Positions 1 through 6,261 of a stretch of DNA of 10,584 nt are shown here, one piece after another. Made by a program: the position numbers and the translations under genes. This DNA comes from Palsa-1233 sp031367105 (lineage in GTDB: Bacteria > Gemmatimonadota > Gemmatimonadetes > Gemmatimonadales > GWC2-71-9), in contig JANLPG010000094.1 in NCBI GenBank assembly GCA_031367105.1, positions 1 through 10,584 of the forward strand, written 5' to 3'. Under the pieces are notes generated by a model. The model did no database searches. It worked only from the letters and a program-made list of their open reading frames with translations, and was not told the DNA's origin. Each line of letters starts with the position of its first letter. Positions within the stretch are counted from its first letter, which is position 1.

Positions 1-803
1 ACTTCCTCGCGGGCGAGTTTCTTGTCGAACTCGCTCCACTCCTTCTGTTCCACCGCGAGGGCCGCCTCCTTGCGCTCGAGGTAGCTGTCGTAGCCGGTGC
101 CCCAGTCGACCAGACGCCCACGGTCGAGGTCGACGATCCGCGTCGCGACGCGGCGCAGAAACGTCCGGTCGTGGGTGACAAAGACGAGCGTAGTGCCGCG
201 GGCGATCAGGTATTCCTCCATCCACTCCACCGCCTCGACATCGAGGTGGTTGGTCGGCTCGTCGAGCAGGAGGACATCGGGATCCCTGACCAGCGCGCGG
301 GCGAGCAGCGTCTGCCGCTTCCGGCCGCCGGAGGCGTTGGCAAAGGGGGCATCGGGATCGAGTCCCAGATGGGAGAGCACCGTGTCGACCCGGTCGCTGG
401 TCTGCCAGGCGTTGGCCGAGTCGAGTGCTTCGTGCAACCGACCCAGTTCGCGCAGGAGTGCGTCGCTCCCGTGCGTGGCGAGGTCGTGGCTGACTTGGTG
501 ATATCGGGCGAGGAGCTTGCCGGCATCGCCGAGGCCGGCTGCCACCACATCGAAGGTGGTGCCGTCGACATCGCCAGGAACTTCCTGCTCCAGTCGGGTC
601 ACGGTGACCCCGGTCTGGCGCACGACTTCACCACTGTCGGGGAGCAGTGTCCCGTCCAGCAGCTTCATCACCGTGCTCTTCCCTGCGCCGTTGCGGCCCA
701 GCAAGCAGACGCGCTCCCCGCGCTCAATGGCGAGTGTGGCGCGGTCGAGCAGCAGGGGGCCGCCGAACGAGAGGGTGATTTCCTGCAAGCCCAGGAGGGC
801 CAT
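1..803 (-). CDS. uup: ABC-F family ATPase, Uup-like (partial, N-terminal 267 residues)
   Basis: ABC-F proteins are soluble paired ATPases without membrane segments that act on ribosomes; Uup has been linked to ribosome function and to stability of repeats and transposons. Reading frame open from ATG at 803 to the window edge, so the second ATPase half is missing only because the window ends. Visible: Walker A GRNGAGKST at residues 36-44, signature region NASGGRKR at 156-163 (A where L is usual before SGG), Walker B with the ABC-F hallmark LLLDEPTNHLD at 178-188, and the switch histidine in VTHDR (H211). The stretch after it, TRIVDLDRGRLV and then FDKKLAREE, closely resembles the end of the first ATPase domain and start of the linker in E. 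coli Uup (about 635 aa). Upstream GGAAGCGAG is a modest ribosome binding site. Family is certain; assignment to Uup rather than another ABC-F member rests on remembered similarity. Confidence 0.9.
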   Translation of the reverse strand, partial: MALLGLQEITLSFGGPLLLDRATLAIERGERVCLLGRNGAGKSTVMKLLDGTLLPDSGEVVRQTGVTVTRLEQEVPGDVDGTTFDVVAAGLGDAGKLLARYHQVSHDLATHGSDALLRELGRLHEALDSANAWQTSDRVDTVLSHLGLDPDAPFANASGGRKRQTLLARALVRDPDVLLLDEPTNHLDVEAVEWMEEYLIARGTTLVFVTHDRTFLRRVATRIVDLDRGRLVDWGTGYDSYLERKEAALAVEQKEWSEFDKKLAREE

Positions 804-831
804 CTTGACTCGCTTCCGTGAAATAGCCCAG

Positions 832-858
832 GCGGGGCGGCGTCGGTCGCCGTCCCGC
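832..858 (-). other. Stem-loop in the probable uup leader
   Basis: Arms GCGGGGCGGCG (832-842) and CGCCGTCCCGC (848-858) enclose the 5-base loop TCGGT. In plus-strand RNA this is an 11-bp stem with one G-U pair; in minus-strand RNA the same position is an A-C mismatch inside 10 good pairs. It lies 29-55 bases upstream of the uup ATG. No T-run follows on either strand, so it is not a standard terminator. It may be a leader structure that stabilises the mRNA or controls translation. Confidence 0.4.
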
Positions 859-968
859 AGCGAGACAATTGTAGGGGGGGAAGGTCAATTCTGCTGAGAT
901 TCGCTCAGGCCACCTCGCTGAGCCGTGCCGCGCGAAGCCGAAGCCACCGAGCCACGCTGGGAGGCGCT

Positions 969-990
969 ACCTTCAGCATAAGGTCACCTT
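969..990. promoter_or_regulatory. Possible operator: ACCTT / AAGGT / ACCTT repeat before the dehydrogenase gene
   Basis: ACCTT at 969-973 and AAGGT at 980-984 form a dyad with a 6-base spacer, and a third half-site ACCTT follows at 986-990, about 18 bases before the ATG at 1009. The arms are only 5 bp, so chance is a real possibility. The position just upstream of the start would suit repression. Confidence 0.2.
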
Positions 991-1008
991 TTCGAGTGAG
1001 TCGCGCCG

Positions 1009-2160
1009 ATGCAGGATGTGATCGTGATCGGGGGCGGAATCGTCGGGGCAGGGGTAGCGCGCGACGCCGCCTTGCGCGGATTGTCGGTGACGCTCTTCGA
1101 GAAGCGGACGGTGGGGTGGGGAACAAGCAGCCGGTCGAGTCGGCTGATACACGGTGGGATCCGCTACCTCGAGCTGGGTGATCTGCACCTGGTGCACGAG
1201 GCACTCACCGAGCGTGCTATCCTGCTGCACATCGCGCCGCAGCTGGTGCGGCCGCTCCCCTTCCTGTTCGTCGTCGATGCGGGCGAGTACTGGCAATGGT
1301 TCCGGCTCGGCGTAGGAGTATTGCTCTACCGGCTGCTGGCCGCAGGCCACGCGATGGGATCGCATCGGCCACTGTCGCGACGGCAACTGCGGCGCCACGA
1401 GCCGCTGCTGGGCGGTGCCCCATTGCTCGGCGGGGCGCTCTATCAGGATGCACACGGCGATGATATCGGATTGGTGCACAGCAACATTCGTTCGGCGCGC
1501 GAGGCCGGTGCACGCATCCTTGAAGGCACCCACGCCTCCATCCGGGTCGGTCAGGATGAGGTGACAGCCACACTCCCCTCCGGCGAGCTGGTCTCGGCGC
1601 GGGCGGTGGTGCTCGCGGCCGGACCCTGGACCGACGCCGTGCGCGCCGAGATCGGCCTCCCCGCGCGCGCGCTCGTCGGCGGCACCAAGGGGGTCCATAT
1701 CACCTTTGCCATCGATCGCTTTCCATTGCGCCACGCCGTCGCGCTGCGTCACCCCGACGACCATCGGGTGATGTTCTGCATCCCTGAGCCCGAGTCCCGC
1801 CGTGTTCTGGTGGGGACCACCGATACCGAGACCTCGGAATCACCGGATGCCCTGACAGTGTCGGATCTCGACGTGACCTACCTGTTGCGTGCGGTGCAAC
1901 ACCTCTTTCCTGCCCTGGCGCTGACCGAGGCCGACATCCGCGACCGCTGGGCCGGGGTGCGTCCGCTGTTGCGGCAGCAGGGGGCCGAGAGTGGCCGGAC
2001 CCGGGAACATCTGCTGGTGCGCGAAGGGAGGGTGCTCACGATCGCCGGCGGCAAACTGACGACCTACCGCAAGATGGCGGAAGAAGTCGTCGATGCGCTG
2101 GGTGTGCTGTTCGGCGTCGAGCTTCCGCCCTGTGTGACCGCCGAACGGCGACTGCCGTGA
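1009..2160 (+). CDS. glpD: Glycerol-3-phosphate dehydrogenase-like FAD oxidoreductase, lacking the C-terminal domain
   Basis: Aerobic GlpD oxidises sn-glycerol-3-phosphate to dihydroxyacetone phosphate and passes electrons through FAD to quinone at the inner membrane. The 383-aa product has the FAD-binding GGGIVGAG at residues 8-15, the family motif SSRLIHGGIRYLE at 43-55, AAGPWTDAV at 203-211, GTTDTE at 269-274, GVRPL at 316-320 and GGKLTTYRKMAEEV at 347-360, each at the position expected from E. coli GlpD. The start is fixed by the FAD motif only seven residues in. E. coli GlpD is 501 aa; this protein stops at RRLP, matching the point where E. coli GlpD continues LPGG into its alpha-helical C-terminal domain, so about 110 residues are absent. 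Only 87 bases separate the stop from the next gene and they do not encode the missing domain. The FAD/substrate domain looks intact; a related glycerol-phosphate or 2-hydroxyacid oxidase role is possible. It is a single-gene unit on its strand. Confidence 0.85.
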   Translation: MQDVIVIGGGIVGAGVARDAALRGLSVTLFEKRTVGWGTSSRSSRLIHGGIRYLELGDLHLVHEALTERAILLHIAPQLVRPLPFLFVVDAGEYWQWFRLGVGVLLYRLLAAGHAMGSHRPLSRRQLRRHEPLLGGAPLLGGALYQDAHGDDIGLVHSNIRSAREAGARILEGTHASIRVGQDEVTATLPSGELVSARAVVLAAGPWTDAVRAEIGLPARALVGGTKGVHITFAIDRFPLRHAVALRHPDDHRVMFCIPEPESRRVLVGTTDTETSESPDALTVSDLDVTYLLRAVQHLFPALALTEADIRDRWAGVRPLLRQQGAESGRTREHLLVREGRVLTIAGGKLTTYRKMAEEVVDALGVLFGVELPPCVTAERRLP

Positions 2161-2237
2161 GTGGCCCCGCGGAGACGCCGCCACGCTCCCGCCCGATCCG
2201 GTTTGGAGTGATCGACGCCGGACGCGGGGGCGGCTAA

Positions 2238-2256
2238 GGGAGTAGTGCTACTTCCC
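2238..2256. terminator. Short hairpin at the convergent gene junction
   Basis: GGGAGTAG (2238-2245) pairs with CTACTTCCC (2248-2256), giving 8 bp with one bulged T and a two-base loop (or 7 bp with a four-base loop). It sits 77 bases after the dehydrogenase stop and overlaps the TAG stop of the barrel gene (2248-2250). There is no T-run on either side, so it would be at best a weak bidirectional terminator. The remainder of the 2161-2247 junction shows no gene. Confidence 0.25.
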
Positions 2257-3072
2257 GCTGAGCGCGCCGGCAGGTGCTTCGTGGTTCAACCAGAGCGAGA
2301 CCGACCAGGTTCGTTCGCGTGCGGTGTTCTTGCCGGAGATGCCGCCGTAGTAGCCGGCCTGAATCCCGACCCGCTTGGAGACGCGGAACACCGCGGAGCC
2401 GCCGAGTTTGGTGGCGCTATAGGCGAGGCCACCGTTCTGGAACGCTGCGACATTGAACGCCTGCACCATCAGGAGAACCTTCGGTCCCGCGTCCAGCCCG
2501 ACGGTGCCATCGTAGCGCAGTTCGTCCGCCCCTGCGCGCCAGATCGCGCCGCCAGCCGAGAGACTCAGGAAGCCGCGGCTGCCGAGGGCGCCAAAGCCGT
2601 TGCCGTACAGGAGGCGTACCTCGGCGTCGGCGCTCACCGGGCCGAGCACCGGACGATCCTTCGTGTTGTAGAGCAGCGGCAGATCGATGCGGGGCTGAAT
2701 CGACAGGATGCCCCCCTTGCCCTGCGCCAGTCGCTTCATAAAGAAAAGCCCGGTGGCACCGAAACCCGTGGTCACGGTGGACGTGCCGTTGCGCTTGTCT
2801 TCGAGTCGGGCATACCCCTGACCCAGCCCGAGACTGAGGCCTTCCTTCCAGCCGTAGATGAAATACATCCCCCAGTCACGCTTCTCGAGGGCGTTCTCGG
2901 TGGCCAGCGGTCCGCTGGAGAAACGATCCGGGAATCGCCCGACGTTGAAGCCGTGGGACATGAACCAGCCGCGCGGCTTGACGGTCCACTGCGCCGCGAC
3001 GGGTCGGGGTCCCAGCATCGCGAGGCTCAGCAGCACGGCGGTCAGCGATCCGCGGAGCGTGAAGGCCCTCAT
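2248..3072 (-). CDS. Probable outer-membrane beta-barrel protein, last gene of the polysaccharide cluster
   Basis: I do not recognise a named family. The 274-aa product begins with a clear Sec signal peptide: basic start, hydrophobic core LTAVLLSLAML (residues 10-20) and cleavage site PVAA before Q28. The mature part is rich in Gly, aromatic residues and alternating polar/apolar stretches such as WGMYFIYGW, SLGLGQGYARL, TSTVTTGFGATGLFF and RVGIQAGYYGGISG, the look of a small barrel of perhaps 10-12 strands. The last strand, WSVSLWLNHE, is followed by a short tail instead of ending in F or W. The ATG overlaps the TGA of the preceding gene by 4 bases (ATGA), and GAGG lies 7 bases before it, implying coupled translation. 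By position it may be the export pore or an envelope partner of the synthase; it is far smaller than a BcsC exporter and has no TPR region. The barrel call is moderately firm, the export role is inference. Confidence 0.65.
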   Translation of the reverse strand: MRAFTLRGSLTAVLLSLAMLGPRPVAAQWTVKPRGWFMSHGFNVGRFPDRFSSGPLATENALEKRDWGMYFIYGWKEGLSLGLGQGYARLEDKRNGTSTVTTGFGATGLFFMKRLAQGKGGILSIQPRIDLPLLYNTKDRPVLGPVSADAEVRLLYGNGFGALGSRGFLSLSAGGAIWRAGADELRYDGTVGLDAGPKVLLMVQAFNVAAFQNGGLAYSATKLGGSAVFRVSKRVGIQAGYYGGISGKNTARERTWSVSLWLNHEAPAGALSGK

Positions 3073-4451
3073 TGCGCCGCCTCGGCGAAGGGAAGGAGTC
3101 GATCGTAACGAACCGGGAGCCGGGTGGCGCCAGCGCGTCGATAGAGTGTGTAACCACCCCAGCTCCAGTCGACCTGAAACCCAGCCGGCGGATGGACGTC
3201 GGCATCAAGCGTCAGGCCGTCATCATCGGGAGTGACCAGCACGTACTGGACGACCGCAACTGGCTCAGCCAGTGCGATTTCGAAGCCGGTGTCGCGCGTG
3301 GTGAGGTAGGGCGAGAGCGACGGGGCCCACTTCAGCAAGCCGAGGGCGAAGCGGTCGTCGATCAGAATGCTCCGTGCCGGCGCCGGGGCCAGCGCAGTGG
3401 CGACGGCGCGGCTGGTAGCATCCGTGGGCGTCGTCTGCGGCCAGGGCACCAGCACCCACGCGGCGAGCGCCTGCAGAATCGCGGCGCCACCCAGCAGTGC
3501 GCGTTGGGAGCGGTCGAGGTCAACTGGAATGGCGATGATGGCCACCAACGTCAGCAGCACCACGGCAAAGGCGAGTGAGAAGTGCCAGCCAACCCGGTTC
3601 GCCGCCACGAGCAGTACAAACGGCAGCAGCACACCGGCGGTGGTGGCCTTCGGTTTCAGCAAGGAGAAGAATGCCACCAGCAAGTAGGGAACCGTCCAGG
3701 TGACGATCGCGAAGAAGCCGGGTGATTGCGGCTCCCACGGCGAGAAAGGAAAGGCGACGCGATGGGTGAAGACCCACGAGAGGTAGGCCCAGGTGGCGGT
3801 CGCCGCGAGTCCAGGGAAGACCAGCAGGACCAGCTGCGAGGCGAACGGCGGTATCTGCAACCGCGGGAAGAGCAGTGGCAGCACGGCACCGGCAATCAGC
3901 GCGAGCCCGAGCCCCAGCGGCGAAGTGTAGAACGCGACCCCGAGCCAGAGGCCGGTATAGAGGCCGTGAATTGTCCTCCGGGTTTCCCACCAGCGACGGT
4001 AGTGGCGCCATCCCCCGTAGAGCGCGAACAATCCGACCGCCTCGTTGAAGTCGCTCGCCACCAGGTGCACCCCGATCGGCGACCAGAGCGCGCCGAGCAG
4101 CAGGATGAACGGTAGGATCGAACGACGCATCGTGCAGTCGTTGAGCACCAGCCACGCGAGCGAAAAGATGGCGAGTGCCCCGAAGAGCATCGCCAGGGTG
4201 ACTGTCGGCCACGGCAGCAGCATCAGGAAGGGGAGGGGCGGATATTCGAAACCGAGCAGTTCCAGCTGCCCGCGATCGAGCGCAAACAGCACCCGGCTCA
4301 GGAAGGCACCGTGGGTATCGCTGAGATACCCGGCACGCGCGAGCAGCAGCCCTGCCACCAGCAGCGGTGCCGCCGCGGTTGCGGCCAGGAGGCCCCGCAC
4401 CCAGTAGGGTGCGACCGCCCTATGCCGCAGTGCCGTGACGGGTGAGACCAT
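3069..4451 (-). CDS. Polytopic membrane protein, GT-C glycosyltransferase-like
   Basis: A 460-aa product with about ten hydrophobic segments between residues 20 and 336, then a soluble C-terminal part (about 340-460). The first extracytoplasmic loop, AGYLSDTHGAFLSRVLFALDR (40-60), has an acidic residue (D45) where GT-C enzymes keep a catalytic Asp, followed by LELLGFEYPPLPFLMLLP. The same pattern occurs in the 514-aa protein of this cluster (FWDAQAHL, then LQMLGTVWLPIPHLLLLP). The C-terminal parts also correspond: RSILIDDRF and VQYVLV here against GRVLVDGAV and VDWVIV there, both ending in a strand with YRR or WRR. GT-C enzymes move sugars from polyprenyl-phosphate carriers in the periplasm. 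ATG 4451 has GGAG 10 bases upstream and overlaps the preceding gene by 32 bases; GTG at codon 18 is an alternative start. Fold call moderate, substrate unknown; a flippase-like or inactive paralogue is possible. Confidence 0.65.
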   Translation of the reverse strand: MVSPVTALRHRAVAPYWVRGLLAATAAAPLLVAGLLLARAGYLSDTHGAFLSRVLFALDRGQLELLGFEYPPLPFLMLLPWPTVTLAMLFGALAIFSLAWLVLNDCTMRRSILPFILLLGALWSPIGVHLVASDFNEAVGLFALYGGWRHYRRWWETRRTIHGLYTGLWLGVAFYTSPLGLGLALIAGAVLPLLFPRLQIPPFASQLVLLVFPGLAATATWAYLSWVFTHRVAFPFSPWEPQSPGFFAIVTWTVPYLLVAFFSLLKPKATTAGVLLPFVLLVAANRVGWHFSLAFAVVLLTLVAIIAIPVDLDRSQRALLGGAAILQALAAWVLVPWPQTTPTDATSRAVATALAPAPARSILIDDRFALGLLKWAPSLSPYLTTRDTGFEIALAEPVAVVQYVLVTPDDDGLTLDADVHPPAGFQVDWSWGGYTLYRRAGATRLPVRYDRLLPFAEAAQ

Positions 4452-6261
4452 GGGTGGTCTTCTCCCAGTAATACGGGCGAGTGAACAGTTGGCCGAGTGC
4501 CTTGTACGCCGCGATCGAATGCAGGATCCAGTAGAAGGGATTCAGCAGCGCGAAGAGGACCAGGACGTGCAGCCGGCGCTTGAACACCGCGAACATGTTG
4601 ATGTAGATCGCCAACGCATTGCCGATGAGCAGGTTGAACAGCGAGAGGTAGAGCACGATCGGGGGGAAGATCGGGTCGAGCAGGCCGGTGCGCGTCACGA
4701 TCCAGACGAGGGTGAGCACGATGCTCACTGGCTGGATCAGGAAGATCAGTGGTGTGCCGCCGATCAGCAGGCCGAAGCCGAGCGTTTGCCGCATCCCGAC
4801 GCGCCGCACCAGCCCCATCGGGTCGCGCGAGAACACCAGTGCCGTCTGCATATAGCCCTTGATCCAGCGCGACCGCTGCCGGATCCAGTTGCCGACTTCC
4901 TTGTTCGCCTCTTCGTAGGTGGTGGAGTTGATGATCCCGACGCGATAGCCGTGCATCGCCGCGCGAATGCCGAGGTCGGCATCTTCGGTGACATTGAAGG
5001 GGTCCCAGCCGCCGAGATCGCGCAACACCTGCGCCTTGAAATGGTTGCTGGTCCCGCCCAGCGGGATCGGCAGCCGCAGCATATCGAGGCCGGGGAGGAG
5101 ATAGTCGAACCAGAAGGAGTATTCGAGCGTGAACATCCGGGTGAGGAAGTTCTCATTCCAGTTGTAGTAGTTGAGCGCCGCCTGCACGCAGACCAGTGCC
5201 TCGGGACCGCGGCGGAAGGCGAGGTACGCCTTCTTCAGCTGATCCGGTTCCGGCTGGTCCTCGGCGTCATAGATGACCAGATATTCGCCCCGCGCGAAAA
5301 GCAGCCCGACGTTGCACGCCTTCGGCTTGGTTTGCGGATCCCCGGTGGGTACCACGAAGAAGCGAACATTGGCGCCGGGCGCCGCTGCCTTGGCGGCCGC
5401 CAGCGTTTCGGGATCGTCTTCCTCGAACAACAGCAGGATGTCCAGCTTGTCGGCCGGGTAGTCAAGTTCGCGGAGTGACTTCAACAACGTCCCGATCACC
5501 GCCGCTTCGCGGTAGATCGGGACCAGGATGCTGTAGACCGGTAGCGCACGATCGTCGATCGAGGCGAGATCTTCGGGGGAGAGCGAGATCGCCGTTTCCG
5601 CCGATGCCCCACTGATCCCCACCCAGGTTCGAAAGCCCACGACGAGGAGGAAGAACGCCGTGATCGGCACGTTCAGGACCAGGAGCGTCTGGAGCGGTGC
5701 GACATAGAAGCCGGCCAGCAGTGCGAAGCAGGCCACGGCAAAGGTGAGATACTGCGGCAGCGTGAACACCGTGAACGCGCTCTCGGCCTGATCGCGGAAG
5801 TACAAACCGTAGATGGAGGTGTCGACCACCTTGCGACGATGGGCAAGGGCAATCGCCCGATCGACGTCCCATTCGGTGCTGACCCGGAAATCCATCGTCC
5901 GACCGGGGTACACCACAGCGAGCGTCTCGAGGAGGGCCGGACCGGGGGAGTCGGCGACCACCACCATCACCGTGCGGCCGTCGTCCTGGACCGGAACCGC
6001 GCGATATTGGAGGGTGGCGTCAAGCGGGAAGCGTTGCGCTACGGCTGCGTCGACCAGCTTGTCGTCGACGGTGACGAAGGGATAGCCCCACAGCGCTGCC
6101 AGCGCGCGCGCGAGGTCGAGCCGACGGATGTAGCCGAGAATCAGCAACAGCCGCCCCAGCCGCTCGCCGGTCCGCTGCTGCTGCTGCAGGGCGGAGGCGA
6201 GCTGCTGGGACGAGATCAACTCTCGTTCAACGAGGTACTCACCGAGGCGAATCGAGCTCAC
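4420..6261 (-). CDS. MshEN-domain family 2 processive glycosyltransferase (c-di-GMP-responsive polysaccharide synthase)
   Basis: A 613-aa inner-membrane synthase. Residues 1-145 form an MshEN (type II secretion ATPase N-terminal) domain: two 24-residue c-di-GMP-binding motifs, RLGEYLVERELI... at 5-28 and RLGRLLLILGYI... at 34-57, separated by exactly five residues as in known MshEN domains. Membrane segments are near 171-187 and 190-210. The GT2 core (about 243-470) has LFEEDDPET (279-286), the DxD-type DAED (332-335), GGTSNHF (402-408), the catalytic-base TED (425-427) and QRSRW (462-466), which fits the Q(Q/R)xRW signature of processive synthases. Three to four further membrane segments (493-589) lead to PYYWEKTTHG. 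No PilZ domain is present. Architecture recalls E. coli NfrB, a c-di-GMP-controlled synthase, with the domain order reversed. The start is GTG 6261, set by the RLG motif at residue 5; it overlaps the preceding gene by 23 bases. Polymer unknown; beta-linked hexose or amino-sugar is likely. Confidence 0.88.
   Translation of the reverse strand: MSSIRLGEYLVERELISSQQLASALQQQQRTGERLGRLLLILGYIRRLDLARALAALWGYPFVTVDDKLVDAAVAQRFPLDATLQYRAVPVQDDGRTVMVVVADSPGPALLETLAVVYPGRTMDFRVSTEWDVDRAIALAHRRKVVDTSIYGLYFRDQAESAFTVFTLPQYLTFAVACFALLAGFYVAPLQTLLVLNVPITAFFLLVVGFRTWVGISGASAETAISLSPEDLASIDDRALPVYSILVPIYREAAVIGTLLKSLRELDYPADKLDILLLFEEDDPETLAAAKAAAPGANVRFFVVPTGDPQTKPKACNVGLLFARGEYLVIYDAEDQPEPDQLKKAYLAFRRGPEALVCVQAALNYYNWNENFLTRMFTLEYSFWFDYLLPGLDMLRLPIPLGGTSNHFKAQVLRDLGGWDPFNVTEDADLGIRAAMHGYRVGIINSTTYEEANKEVGNWIRQRSRWIKGYMQTALVFSRDPMGLVRRVGMRQTLGFGLLIGGTPLIFLIQPVSIVLTLVWIVTRTGLLDPIFPPIVLYLSLFNLLIGNALAIYINMFAVFKRRLHVLVLFALLNPFYWILHSIAAYKALGQLFTRPYYWEKTTHGLTRHGTAA

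Larger units (their letters stand above)
804..1008. promoter_or_regulatory. Divergent intergenic region between uup and the glycerol-3-phosphate dehydrogenase gene
   Basis: The two flanking genes point away from each other, so promoters for both must lie here or overlap the coding ends. On the minus strand TACAAT (plus 868-873) is a reasonable -10 box about 65 bases before the uup start, but I see no good -35 at the right distance. No convincing sigma-70 promoter is visible for the plus-strand gene. A run of seven G (874-880), a strong hairpin (832-858), a weaker 6-bp dyad (GCTCAG at 903-908 with CTGAGC at 918-923) and a short operator-like repeat (969-990) are present. No small gene is apparent. 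Confidence 0.5.

Noticed and set aside
598..612. GGGTCAC-G-GTGACCC palindrome
   Set aside because: Lies inside the ATPase coding sequence (TGVTVTR) away from any gene edge; probably chance.
973..1764. 263-codon minus-strand open frame opposite the dehydrogenase
   Set aside because: No domain pattern; the plus strand has clear GlpD motifs over the whole region.
2157..2237. 26-residue frame starting GTG and overlapping the dehydrogenase stop
   Set aside because: No ribosome binding site, Pro/Arg/Gly-rich product, no resemblance to the missing GlpD C-terminal domain.
2245..3108. 287-codon plus-strand open frame opposite the barrel gene
   Set aside because: Composition is typical of GC-rich antisense, whereas the minus-strand product has a clean signal peptide and fits the operon overlaps.
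4435..5478. 347-codon plus-strand open frame opposite the MshEN-GT2
   Set aside because: Sequence dominated by E, R, Q and D without motifs; it is the complement of well-conserved GT2 motifs.
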